Shown here piece after piece: positions 1 to 6,282 of a stretch of 18,200 nt of DNA. Below the pieces are notes generated by a model. It ran no database searches. It saw only the letters and a program-made list of their open reading frames with translations, and was not told where the DNA came from. The stretch comes from JBPCOB01 sp051000715 (lineage in GTDB: Bacteria > Actinomycetota > Actinomycetes > JALYNC01): the NCBI GenBank assembly GCA_051000715.1, contig JBPCOB010000107.1, positions 1 to 18,200 on the forward strand. The letters run 5' to 3'. How positions within the stretch are numbered: position 1 is the stretch's first letter; every line of letters starts with the position of its first letter. The position numbers were made by a program, and so were the translations under genes.

Positions 1-250
<250 letters not shown>

Positions 251-326
251 CACATACACTTTGTTCGCGTCCACTGTGCGGTTCCCGGGATGCGGCCGGC
301 GTTGTTGCCTGGCCCGTCTCGACGGG
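251..326 (+). other. 23S-5S intergenic spacer of the rRNA operon
   Basis: This 76-base spacer separates the 23S and 5S genes and would be removed during rRNA processing. I see no tRNA in it. It is somewhat less GC-rich at its start (CACATACACTTTG near 251-263) than the rest of the window. Confidence 0.8.
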
Positions 327-445
327 GTTACGGCGGCTATAGCGAAGGGGAAACGCCCGGTCCCATTCCGAACCCGGAAGCTAAGCCCTTCTGCGCCGAT
401 GGTACTGCGCGGGAGACTGCGTGGGAGAGTAGGACGCCGCCGGAC
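327..445 (+). rRNA. rrf: 5S ribosomal RNA
   Basis: This is a complete 5S rRNA of about 119 nt. The 5' strand CGGCGGC (331-337) pairs with GCCGCCG (436-442) to form helix I. The diagnostic internal tract CCCATTCCGAACCCGGAAGC lies at about 362-381, and GGGAGAGTAGGACGCCGCC near the 3' end is typical of actinobacteria. The ends are set by helix I and may vary by 2-3 nt. It is the last gene of the rRNA operon, followed at once by an intrinsic terminator. Confidence 0.96.
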
Positions 446-451
446 ATCTTC

Positions 452-494
452 GACACCGGGGCCACCTCCTAGAGGGGTGGCCCCGGTGTCTTTT
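452..494 (+). terminator. Rho-independent terminator of the rRNA operon
   Basis: GACACCGGGGCCACC (452-466) is perfectly complementary to GGTGGCCCCGGTGTC (476-490), giving a 15-bp stem with a 9-nt loop. A G-U and a C-G pair could extend it by two. TTTT follows at 491-494. This is a textbook intrinsic terminator placed seven bases after 5S, and the strongest in the window. Confidence 0.95.
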
Positions 495-535
495 CCGGGA
501 CCGGCCTGCGAATCGCCGCCAGGGAAGAGGGGTAG

Positions 536-1393
536 ATGGAGCGCTCGACCGGCGGCGCCGGGCGCCCTCGAGCATCGCGGGCCGCCGGCCTTCCTGGGCG
601 GGCCGATTCCGCGGGGAGCCGCCAGCCGGCGCCACCTGCCCGCGATGGCAGACCGGGGACCTCGGGCGGTCCTCCGGTGGGGCGTCCTGCGGTGGACGAC
701 GACGCCGATCCCGGTGAGCTCCCCGACCTGGTGCGGCGTGAGCTGCGATCGTTGCCTCCGGCGCTGGCCGAGCAGGTGGGTAAGCACCTCGTGATGGCCA
801 GCCGGCTGGAGATCGGCGACCCGGAGGCAGCCTACGAGCATGGTCGAGCCGCCCGCGAGCTCGCCAGCCGGATTGCGCCCGTCCGCGAGGCGGCCGGCGT
901 CACGGCATACCGGGCTGGCCGCTACGCCGAGGCGCTGGCCGAGCTGCGGGCCGCCCGGCGGATGACCGGGTTGCCGGACTACCTCCCGATGATGGCGGAC
1001 TGCGAGCGCGGACTGGGCCGGCCGCACCGAGCACTGGCGCTGGCCGGAGAGCGGGACGCCGCACGGCTCGACCGGGCCGGCCTGGTGGAGCTGCGGATCG
1101 TCGCGGCCGGCGCCCGCCGGGACCTCGGTCAGCTCGATGCCGCGCTCATGACGCTGCAGGGTCCTGATCTCGAACCGGCGGTGGTGGAGGACTGGACGCC
1201 TCGGCTGTGGTACGCCTACGCGGACGCGCTGCTCGCGAGCGGTCGGACCGAGGAGGCGCTGGAGTGGTTTCGGGCGGCCGCCGAAGTGGATGACGACGAC
1301 CTCACCGACGCCGAGCAGCGGTTCCTCGCCCTCTCGCCCGATGCCGACGGCGGGCGCCCCGTCGTCCCCCTGCCGGGGGAGCGGACCGAGTAG
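536..1393 (+). CDS. Tetratricopeptide-repeat protein (Rv1691-like)
   Basis: This is a predicted soluble 285-residue protein. Its first roughly 55 residues are Gly/Pro/Arg-rich and probably disordered. From about residue 60 on it is alpha-helical with TPR-like helix pairs. Examples are the Ala-rich segment around AYEHGRAARELA, then GRYAEALAELRAARRMTG, and near the C-terminus LLASGRTEEALEWFRAAAEV, followed by an acidic run (EVDDDDLTDAEQ). TPR proteins are interaction scaffolds; no partner can be read from sequence. The ATG at 536 is supported by a purine-rich ribosome-binding site, GGAAGAGGGG, at 523-532. From memory the pattern DYLPMMADCERGLGRPH resembles the M. tuberculosis Rv1691 family, which lies beside the HAD phosphatase Rv1692. 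There is no enzyme motif. The gene starts 41 bases after the rRNA terminator, with no clear -10 element between. Confidence 0.85.
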   Translation: MERSTGGAGRPRASRAAGLPGRADSAGSRQPAPPARDGRPGTSGGPPVGRPAVDDDADPGELPDLVRRELRSLPPALAEQVGKHLVMASRLEIGDPEAAYEHGRAARELASRIAPVREAAGVTAYRAGRYAEALAELRAARRMTGLPDYLPMMADCERGLGRPHRALALAGERDAARLDRAGLVELRIVAAGARRDLGQLDAALMTLQGPDLEPAVVEDWTPRLWYAYADALLASGRTEEALEWFRAAAEVDDDDLTDAEQRFLALSPDADGGRPVVPLPGERTE

Positions 1394-1433
1394 CCCTCCG
1401 GGAGCCGCTTCATCCGTTCTGCACCCCTCCTGG

Positions 1434-1473
1434 CGGTCCTCCACAGGACACGGGCCGGTCCGGTCCTCCACAG
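1434..1473 (+). repeat. Two 13-bp direct repeats upstream of the SSB-like gene
   Basis: CGGTCCTCCACAG occurs exactly at 1434-1446 and again at 1461-1473, a 27-bp period. The first copy also sits in a dyad, GTCCT-N4-AGGAC, at 1436-1449. The 9-mer TCCTCCACA in each copy matches 7 of 9 positions of the actinobacterial DnaA box TTGTCCACA. The repeats lie in the 160-base gap between the TPR gene and the SSB-like gene. That gap otherwise holds only a ribosome-binding site. They could be an operator, but the function is unknown. Confidence 0.6.
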
Positions 1474-1556
1474 CCCGCGCTGGGTGACGCCGCCTCGTCG
1501 GCGCCACGGGGCATTCTCGGGCGCGGGGCTCTTCCAGGAAGCAGCCGGGAGGTGTG

Positions 1557-1982
1557 GTGAGTACCCAAAGTGCATCGGAGGCTCCGGCGGGCGTGCGTTC
1601 CCAGCCGGCCTCGGGCGGCGCCGATCAGGCCAGCCACCGCAACGAGGTGGTTCTCGTCGGCCGGCTGGCGGCGGCACCCCAGGTGCGCACGTTGCCAAGC
1701 GGTGATGTGCTGGCGACGTTCCGACTGGTAGTGGCGCGCCCACCCGTCTCTCGCGGGCGTTCGGCCCGGGTGCCGTCATCGCGACCGGTGGCCGTCGATG
1801 CCCTGGACTGCGTCAGCTGGCGTGCCAGCGTTCGGCGGACCGTCACGGGCTGGGTGCCTGGCGACGTCGTCGAGGTGACCGGCTCACTGCGGCGGCGCTT
1901 CTGGCGAGCCGGTGCGGGCACCGCGAGCCGGTGCGAGGTAGAAGTGGCCGGTGCCCGTCGGCTGCGTCGAGCGGCCGGCTGA
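1557..1982 (+). CDS. Single-stranded DNA-binding protein-like OB-fold protein (short paralogue)
   Basis: This 141-residue protein has the SSB family OB-fold layout. NEVVLVGRLAAAPQVRTLPS (strand 1 and the first loop) is followed by a central strand, DVLATFRLVVARP, then ALDCVSWRASV, then the conserved PGDVVEVTGSLRRRFW. Housekeeping SSBs end in an acidic tip (DDxPF-like) that recruits repair and replication enzymes. This protein stops after a basic segment, GARRLRRAAG, so it probably binds single-stranded DNA without that docking tail. It is likely an accessory SSB paralogue. The ribosome-binding site GGAGG (1548-1552) favours GTG at 1557 over the overlapping GTG at 1554. Its stop codon ends one base before the stop of the convergent DUF1015 gene. 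Codon use is like that of its neighbours. Confidence 0.85.
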   Translation: MSTQSASEAPAGVRSQPASGGADQASHRNEVVLVGRLAAAPQVRTLPSGDVLATFRLVVARPPVSRGRSARVPSSRPVAVDALDCVSWRASVRRTVTGWVPGDVVEVTGSLRRRFWRAGAGTASRCEVEVAGARRLRRAAG

Positions 1983-1983
1983 G

Positions 1984-3267
1984 CTACGCGTCCAACGGCC
2001 GGAGCACCAGCCCGGTCCGCGGCTTGGGGGTGAACAGCGTCGACTTCCGCGGCATCCGCTCGCCGGCCGCCGCCACCGCGGCAACGGCCTCCACCGGTGT
2101 GGCGTTGAGGAGCAGCGCGGTGCCACTGCCGGCGTGCGCGGCCGCGAGCGCCGCTGGCGCGTCGTGGGCGAAGTCCACGACATCCTCACTGTCGGTCAGC
2201 CCCCACAGTTCACCGATGAGCAGCCGGTGCGCCACTGTGACATCCAGCGCCCGCCAGGCCGCCGAGTGGTCCGGTGGAACTGCTCGCTCCACCGCAGCCG
2301 GATCGGGGTCGGTGAGCAGGTACCGCTGCGCACCGTTCGCGAGGAGGAAGGCCGCTCCGTCGACCGCGGCGCGCCCAAGTGCTTCCAGCGCACCGTCCAG
2401 GGCGCCGTCTAGTCGGCGTACGGCGAAGGCGCCTGCCGCCCGCCGAGCGGCCTCGGCCACCGGGAGTCCGGGCACCACGCGGTGGATGGCGTGCACCTGC
2501 GGGCCGAAGGCGGCCATATCCACGAGGAAGGCCAAGCCCTGGTCCCAGCCACCGGCACCGGCACCCGCCGCGTGCCGGTCCCGCTGGTGCTGCAGATAGG
2601 TGGCGTAACGATGATGGCCGTCGGCAATGACCGCGCGGCGGGGCCGCAGGTCGGCGGCGATCGTGGCCAGCTCGTCGGGGTCGGTCAGCGCCCACAGCCG
2701 GTGGGTGACGTCGTCGTCGGTGATCGCGGTGACGTCCGGGTCACGATCGCCGGCGGCGCGCACCGCCTCGGTCGACGCGCCGCCGCCTTCGTAGACAAGA
2801 AAGATCGGCTCCAGATTCGCCGCCGTGGCCTCGGTCAGCGCCAGCCGGTCCGCGACCGGCCCGGCCATCGTGTCCTCGTGCGGGAGCACCACGCCGGCTT
2901 GTGGCGGGGTAAGGCTCAGCGCGCCGAGCAGCCCGCGCTGGATGTGGCCGCTCGCCGATTCCTCGTAGATCTGCAGCGCCGGGCACTCGTCGAGTCGCAG
3001 CAGCCCGGACTTCCGCCAGCCGGCCAACCGGCGCGCGGCACAGACGTAGCGGCTTCCCGCCCCCTCCTCGTCGCGTGGGAGAATGAGCCGAACGACGTTG
3101 TGCGGGCTGGCCGCTTCGAGCCGGTCCCGCTCAGCGTCGTCGATCACGTCGTACGGCGGAGAGGTGACCGCGGCCAGTTCCGGCCCTGCCGTGGCATAGC
3201 GAAGGGCTCGGAACGGCGAGAGCACCAAGCCGCCCGGGTCCGGCAGGGTGGGCGCCGGATTGGTCAT
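1984..3267 (-). CDS. DUF1015 family protein
   Basis: This 427-residue cytoplasmic protein covers the usual full length of the DUF1015 family. Recognisable conserved blocks are SPPYDVI (36-42), HNVVRL (56-61), LPHEDTM (128-134), the family hallmark ADGHHRYATY (215-224), and the C-terminal KSTLFTPKP with RTGLVLRPLD at the end. The role is not settled; some members have been linked to serine or amino-acid phosphorylation, and I would not transfer that here. The ATG at 3267 has no Shine-Dalgarno sequence but has a TAGCAT hexamer six bases upstream, suggesting a leaderless mRNA. It is divergent from the next TPR gene (33 bases apart) and convergent with the SSB-like gene (one base between stops). 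Confidence 0.93.
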   Translation of the reverse strand: MTNPAPTLPDPGGLVLSPFRALRYATAGPELAAVTSPPYDVIDDAERDRLEAASPHNVVRLILPRDEEGAGSRYVCAARRLAGWRKSGLLRLDECPALQIYEESASGHIQRGLLGALSLTPPQAGVVLPHEDTMAGPVADRLALTEATAANLEPIFLVYEGGGASTEAVRAAGDRDPDVTAITDDDVTHRLWALTDPDELATIAADLRPRRAVIADGHHRYATYLQHQRDRHAAGAGAGGWDQGLAFLVDMAAFGPQVHAIHRVVPGLPVAEAARRAAGAFAVRRLDGALDGALEALGRAAVDGAAFLLANGAQRYLLTDPDPAAVERAVPPDHSAAWRALDVTVAHRLLIGELWGLTDSEDVVDFAHDAPAALAAAHAGSGTALLLNATPVEAVAAVAAAGERMPRKSTLFTPKPRTGLVLRPLDA

Positions 3268-3300
3268 GGCCGGATGCTACGGGCGGACGGGAGGAGCGGT
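3268..3300. promoter_or_regulatory. Divergent intergenic region; leaderless-type promoter for the DUF1015 gene
   Basis: On the minus strand TAGCAT (3279 to 3274) fits the actinobacterial -10 consensus TANNNT and ends six bases before the A of the DUF1015 start codon, placing the transcript start at or next to the ATG. No TTGACA-like -35 is visible. On the plus strand the only clear signal is the ribosome-binding site GGGAGGAG (3289-3296) of the TPR gene starting at 3301. Both promoters would have to overlap in this 33-base gap. Confidence 0.45.
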
Positions 3301-3744
3301 GTGAGCGAGGACCGGGACGAGGCGGCCGACATCGCTTCCGACCCGGCCGGCCAGATGCCGCCCGACGTGCTGCCGAGCGGCGAGGTTTACGACTGGTACG
3401 TGCGTGGCCTGGGGCTGCTCGAAGGCGGCAACCCGGCGGCAGCGGTTCAACTGCTCGGCCACGCAGCGGCCGCCGAGCCGCACTCCCGCAGCCTCCGGGA
3501 GGCGCTGGCCCGGGCGCAGTTCGATGCCGGGCACTTCTCCGAGGCCCGGGACAGCTTCGACTGGATCACTCGTGCAGACCCGGCGGATGACTATGCGCAG
3601 TTCGGGCTCGGGCTGGCCGCAGCCAAGGTGGGGGACTACCGCAGTGCGGTCGAGCATCTGGCGCTCGCCGCCGCCATGCGGCCGGACATCACCCACTACG
3701 GCGTTGCGCTGCGGGGGGCTCGAGCGATGATCGCTCGGCAGTGA
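3301..3744 (+). CDS. Small TPR-containing protein
   Basis: This 147-residue protein has an acidic N-terminus (SEDRDEAADIASD) followed by three tandem TPR-like units over about residues 35-145. They are a segment near GLGLLEGGNPAAAVQLLGHA, then ALARAQFDAGHFSEARDSFD, then GLAAAKVGDYRSAVEHLALA. It is probably a soluble protein-interaction module. The GTG start at 3301 is chosen because GGGAGGAG lies four bases upstream and the in-frame region before it overlaps the divergent DUF1015 gene. Its TGA overlaps the GTG of the following phosphatase gene (GTGA at 3741-3744), so the two are very likely translated together. It may assist or regulate that phosphatase, but this is inferred only from position. 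Confidence 0.88.
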   Translation: MSEDRDEAADIASDPAGQMPPDVLPSGEVYDWYVRGLGLLEGGNPAAAVQLLGHAAAAEPHSRSLREALARAQFDAGHFSEARDSFDWITRADPADDYAQFGLGLAAAKVGDYRSAVEHLALAAAMRPDITHYGVALRGARAMIARQ

Positions 3745-4778
3745 CGGCCCGGCTGGGCACCAGCGCAGCGCCTCTGGCCGCGGCTTACGACGCCGTACTG
3801 CTCGATCTCGACGGCGTCGTCTACCTCGGCGCGGAGCCGATTCCCGTGGCCGCCTCGGTGGTCGCCGCGGCTCGCCGCGCCGGCCTGCGGATCGTCTTCG
3901 TCACCAACAACGCCTCGCGTACGCCGGAGGTGGTGGCCGCCCACCTGACCAGCATGGGGATCCCGACGGGTTCAGCAGACGTGGTGACCGCGGCTCAGGC
4001 TGTTGCCAGGTTGCTCGCCACCCGGCTGCCGCCGAAGGCCACCGTCCTGGTGACCGGCGCGCCGGCGCTGGTGACGGCGGTCCAAGGCGCCGGTTTCACG
4101 GTCGTGGCCTCCGCCGACGAGCGGCCGGCCGGGGTCGTCTCGGGGATCGACGGAAACCTGTGCTACGCCCAGCTGGCCGAGGCGGCCCTCGCCGTGCGAG
4201 GCGGCGCCGTGTGGCTCGCCGCGAATCTCGACACCACCCTTCCGTCGCCCCGCGGGCTGCTCCCCGGCAACGGCGCCTTGGTTGCCGCCGTCGCGGTGGC
4301 GACCGGGCGACGGCCGGTCTCCGCCGGCAAGCCGGAGCGTCCGCTCTACGACGAGGCGGTCCGGCGGACCGGCGCAAGACGTCCGCTCGTGGTGGGGGAC
4401 CGGCTGGACACCGACATCAGCGGTGCAGTCGCGGCCGACATGGACAGCATGCTGGTGCTCACCGGCGTGGCGACGCCGGCCGACCTGCTGCAGGCGCAAC
4501 CGCCCGCCCGCCCGACGTACGTCGCGGCCGACCTCGGAGGTCTGCTCACCCCCCACCCGGCGCCCCGGCTGGCCGGCCGGGTGGCGACCTGTGGTGGCTG
4601 GTCGGCGACGATGGCGGGTTCCACGATCCAGCTGGCCCCGCTGGCCGGTGGCGACGGGTCGCGTCGCCCGGAAGAGGACCGGGTCGACGGGTTGCGGGCC
4701 GCATGCGTGCTGGCCTGGGCCGCCGCCGACGAGGGGCGACTGCCGCCCGACCTCCGGCTGGCCGGCCTGCCGCGCTAG
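3741..4778 (+). CDS. HAD-IIA hydrolase, likely glycerol-3-phosphate phosphatase
   Basis: This 345-residue HAD-superfamily phosphatase of the IIA (NagD-like) class carries all four HAD motifs. Motif I is LLDLDGVVY with nucleophile Asp22 and Asp24, motif II is VFVTNN with Thr55, motif III is the lysine in SAGKPERP (Lys197), and motif IV is VVGDRLDTDI (Asp220, Asp224). A cap domain lies between motifs II and III. Residues beyond about 270 form an extra C-terminal domain, as in the M. tuberculosis homologue Rv1692. That protein was reported as a glycerol-3-phosphate phosphatase recycling glycerophospholipid head groups, with a GNAT-like tail. The same substrate is a fair guess here. The GTG start overlaps the upstream TPR stop and has no Shine-Dalgarno sequence, so coupled translation is likely. 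It faces the convergent SCP2-like gene. Confidence 0.9.
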   Translation: MTARLGTSAAPLAAAYDAVLLDLDGVVYLGAEPIPVAASVVAAARRAGLRIVFVTNNASRTPEVVAAHLTSMGIPTGSADVVTAAQAVARLLATRLPPKATVLVTGAPALVTAVQGAGFTVVASADERPAGVVSGIDGNLCYAQLAEAALAVRGGAVWLAANLDTTLPSPRGLLPGNGALVAAVAVATGRRPVSAGKPERPLYDEAVRRTGARRPLVVGDRLDTDISGAVAADMDSMLVLTGVATPADLLQAQPPARPTYVAADLGGLLTPHPAPRLAGRVATCGGWSATMAGSTIQLAPLAGGDGSRRPEEDRVDGLRAACVLAWAAADEGRLPPDLRLAGLPR

Positions 4779-4800
4779 TCGCGCCATGCCACGGCCGGGT

Positions 4801-4813
4801 CCCGGTCACCGGG
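4801..4813. other. Short GC hairpin between convergent genes
   Basis: CCCGG (4801-4805) and CCGGG (4809-4813) pair around a three-base loop in the 40-base gap between the convergent HAD and SCP2-like stop codons. There is no T-run after it on either strand. It could act as a weak bidirectional or Rho-assisted end point, but a chance hairpin in GC-rich DNA is equally possible. Confidence 0.25.
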
Positions 4814-4818
4814 TCGAC

Positions 4819-5163
4819 TCAGAGCAGCCGGCGCAGCCGTAACAGGTCGAGCATGCTGGCGTCCACTTTCAGCCGGCCCTGCGTCCAGGCCGATCCGAAA
4901 CCGAGTCGGCCGTCCGTGAGCGACACCAGGTCGTCCGAGCCGACCGTGAGGCGGATCTGGGCTCGCGGCGCGGTGCCCGCCGGTGCGGCCGCCATGTCGG
5001 TCAGGGTGCCGTCGCGGAGCTCGCCCGTGAAGGTGATGCCGAGGTCGGGGACGGTACAGCTGACAGAGCGGTTGAGGACCTTGCCCGACGCTTCGGGCCC
5101 GGCCCCGGCAAGGCTGCCCGCCAACCGGCGCAGCGCTGCCTCACAGTCCTGCTGGGTCGCCAC
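4819..5163 (-). CDS. SCP2 sterol-binding-fold protein
   Basis: This 114-residue protein is the size of a stand-alone SCP2-like domain, a lipid-binding fold. The pattern includes the strand pair around ITFTGELRDGTLTDM, then the IRLTVGSDDLVSL segment, and the ending GFGSAWTQGRLKVDASMLDL. That ending is the typical close of SCP2 and alkyl-sulfatase C-terminal domains, where a GRLKVxG-type strand precedes the last helix. It would bind a hydrophobic ligand; no catalytic residues are expected. The start is GTG at 5163, with an AGGAGGAG-like purine run (complement of 5175-5183) about 11 bases upstream, which is rather far. It is divergent from the tlyA group. Mycobacteria, as I recall, lack it at this position. 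Confidence 0.8.
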   Translation of the reverse strand: MATQQDCEAALRRLAGSLAGAGPEASGKVLNRSVSCTVPDLGITFTGELRDGTLTDMAAAPAGTAPRAQIRLTVGSDDLVSLTDGRLGFGSAWTQGRLKVDASMLDLLRLRRLL

Positions 5164-5294
5164 GGCGGTGTCGACTCCTCCTCGGCCCGGTCGCGGCGGG
5201 ACGGTACCGCATGTACACGCCCAGCCGGGTGCGCCGACGGGTAGCGTTTCGCACCGGGCCGGTCGCCCGGCCGCCGTAGCGGAAGGGGCTGCCG
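5164..5294. promoter_or_regulatory. Divergent promoter region between the SCP2-like gene and the tlyA group
   Basis: This 131-base region must drive both directions. On the plus strand TAGCGT (5242-5247) fits TANNNT and would start a transcript near 5254. That would leave a leader of about 40 nt containing the hairpin CCGGGC/GCCCGG (5254-5259 with 5265-5270) and the ribosome-binding site GGAAGGGG (5281-5288). On the minus strand TACCGT (5206 to 5201) could serve the SCP2-like gene. Neither has a good -35 hexamer, so both are tentative. Confidence 0.35.
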
Positions 5295-5471
5295 GTGACC
5301 GCTGACGCGACGGCCGGTCCGGGATCGCGCCGTACCGGACACCCCGCGGTCGACTCGACGCTGGACCGGCTCGACCAGCTCTGCTCGGCCCCTCCCGCGG
5401 AGCAGGTCCGCGGGTTCGACGAGGTGCACCGGCGGCTCCACGACGCGCTCGCCGACCAGCCGGAGGACTGA
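5295..5471 (+). CDS. Conserved 58-residue protein upstream of tlyA (Rv1693-like)
   Basis: This short gene runs from GTG 5295 to TGA 5471, encoding 58 residues. The N-terminal third is small-residue-rich (TADATAGPGSRRTG). The rest looks like two amphipathic helices: PAVDSTLDRLDQLCSAPP and then EQVRGFDEVHRRLHDALADQ. The support is a good ribosome-binding site, GGAAGGGG (5281-5288), six bases upstream, plus position. M. tuberculosis Rv1693, which I recall as also about 58 residues, sits in the same place between the HAD phosphatase and tlyA. Its last codons contain GGAGG (5462-5466), the ribosome-binding site of tlyA, which starts four bases after its stop. The function is unknown; it has no membrane segment and no recognised motif. 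Confidence 0.8.
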   Translation: MTADATAGPGSRRTGHPAVDSTLDRLDQLCSAPPAEQVRGFDEVHRRLHDALADQPED

Positions 5472-5475
5472 CCCG

Positions 5476-6282
5476 GTGCCGCGCCGAACCCGGCTCGACT
5501 CCGAGATGGTCCGGCGCGGACTCGCTCGGTCCAGGGAGCAGGCCGCCGAGCTGGTCGCGCAGGGCCGCGTCCTCGTTCGGGGCGCCGTGGCGAGCAAGCC
5601 CGCGACCGCTGTGCAGCCCGCGGACCCGGTGCTCGTGGCACGGGCCGGGGGGAACGGCGACTACGTCTCTCGTGGCGGCCGGAAGCTGGCTGGTGCCCTG
5701 GACGTATTCGGCCCCTCGGGACCGGCGATTGCGGGCCGGCGCTGCCTGGACGCCGGCGCCTCGACCGGTGGCTTCACCGACGTCCTGCTGCGTCAGGGCG
5801 CCGCGGGGGTGGTCGCGGTGGACGTCGGGTACGGCCAGCTCGCATGGTCACTGCGCACCGATCCCCGAGTGATGGTTCTCGACCGGACGAACGCCCGCGA
5901 CCTCATCCCGGAGCTCATCGGCGGCCGGGTGGACGTCGTCGTCGCGGACCTGTCATTCATCTCCCTGACGCTGGTGCTGCCGGCGCTGGCTCGCTGCGCG
6001 ACGGGGGACGCCGAGCTCCTGCTGATGGTCAAGCCGCAGTTCGAGGTGGGCCGGGCCCGGTTGGGTCGTGGCGGCGTCGTCCGTGACCCCGCCCTGCGAA
6101 TCGAGGCGGTCACCTCGGTGGCGGCGGTGGCTGCCCGTGTGGGCCTCGGTGTCGGCGGAGTCGTCGCCAGTCCCTTGCCCGGCCCGGCCGGCAACGTCGA
6201 GTACTTCCTGTGGCTGAAGGCGGGAGCCCCGCCCGTGGAGACCCTCGCGGTGGCTAGAGCGGTGGCGGAAGGACCGCCATGA
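5476..6282 (+). CDS. tlyA: TlyA-type rRNA 2'-O-methyltransferase
   Basis: This 268-residue enzyme has the same length as M. tuberculosis TlyA, which 2'-O-methylates C1409 of 16S and C1920 of 23S rRNA and makes ribosomes sensitive to capreomycin. An S4 RNA-binding domain covers about residues 1-60 (RTRLDSEMVRRGLARSREQA). The FtsJ/RrmJ-like methyltransferase domain has the SAM motif LDAGASTGGFTD (91-102). The catalytic Lys-Asp-Lys-Glu set can be placed at Lys70 (SRGGRK), Asp158 (VVADLSFISL), Lys186 (MVKPQFE) and Glu242 (NVEYFLW). The linker tetrapeptide is GDYV (61-64), where the M. tuberculosis protein has RAWV. The start is GTG 5476, with GGAGG nine bases upstream. Its TGA overlaps the ATG of the NAD kinase gene. 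Confidence 0.96.
   Translation: MPRRTRLDSEMVRRGLARSREQAAELVAQGRVLVRGAVASKPATAVQPADPVLVARAGGNGDYVSRGGRKLAGALDVFGPSGPAIAGRRCLDAGASTGGFTDVLLRQGAAGVVAVDVGYGQLAWSLRTDPRVMVLDRTNARDLIPELIGGRVDVVVADLSFISLTLVLPALARCATGDAELLLMVKPQFEVGRARLGRGGVVRDPALRIEAVTSVAAVAARVGLGVGGVVASPLPGPAGNVEYFLWLKAGAPPVETLAVARAVAEGPP

Noticed and set aside
1434..1473. Replication origin based on DnaA-box-like 9-mers
   Set aside because: Only two imperfect copies, no AT-rich element, and no dnaA or dnaN nearby.
4779..4818. Intrinsic terminator between the convergent HAD and SCP2-like genes
   Set aside because: Only a five-pair hairpin with no T-run on either side; recorded as a hairpin only.
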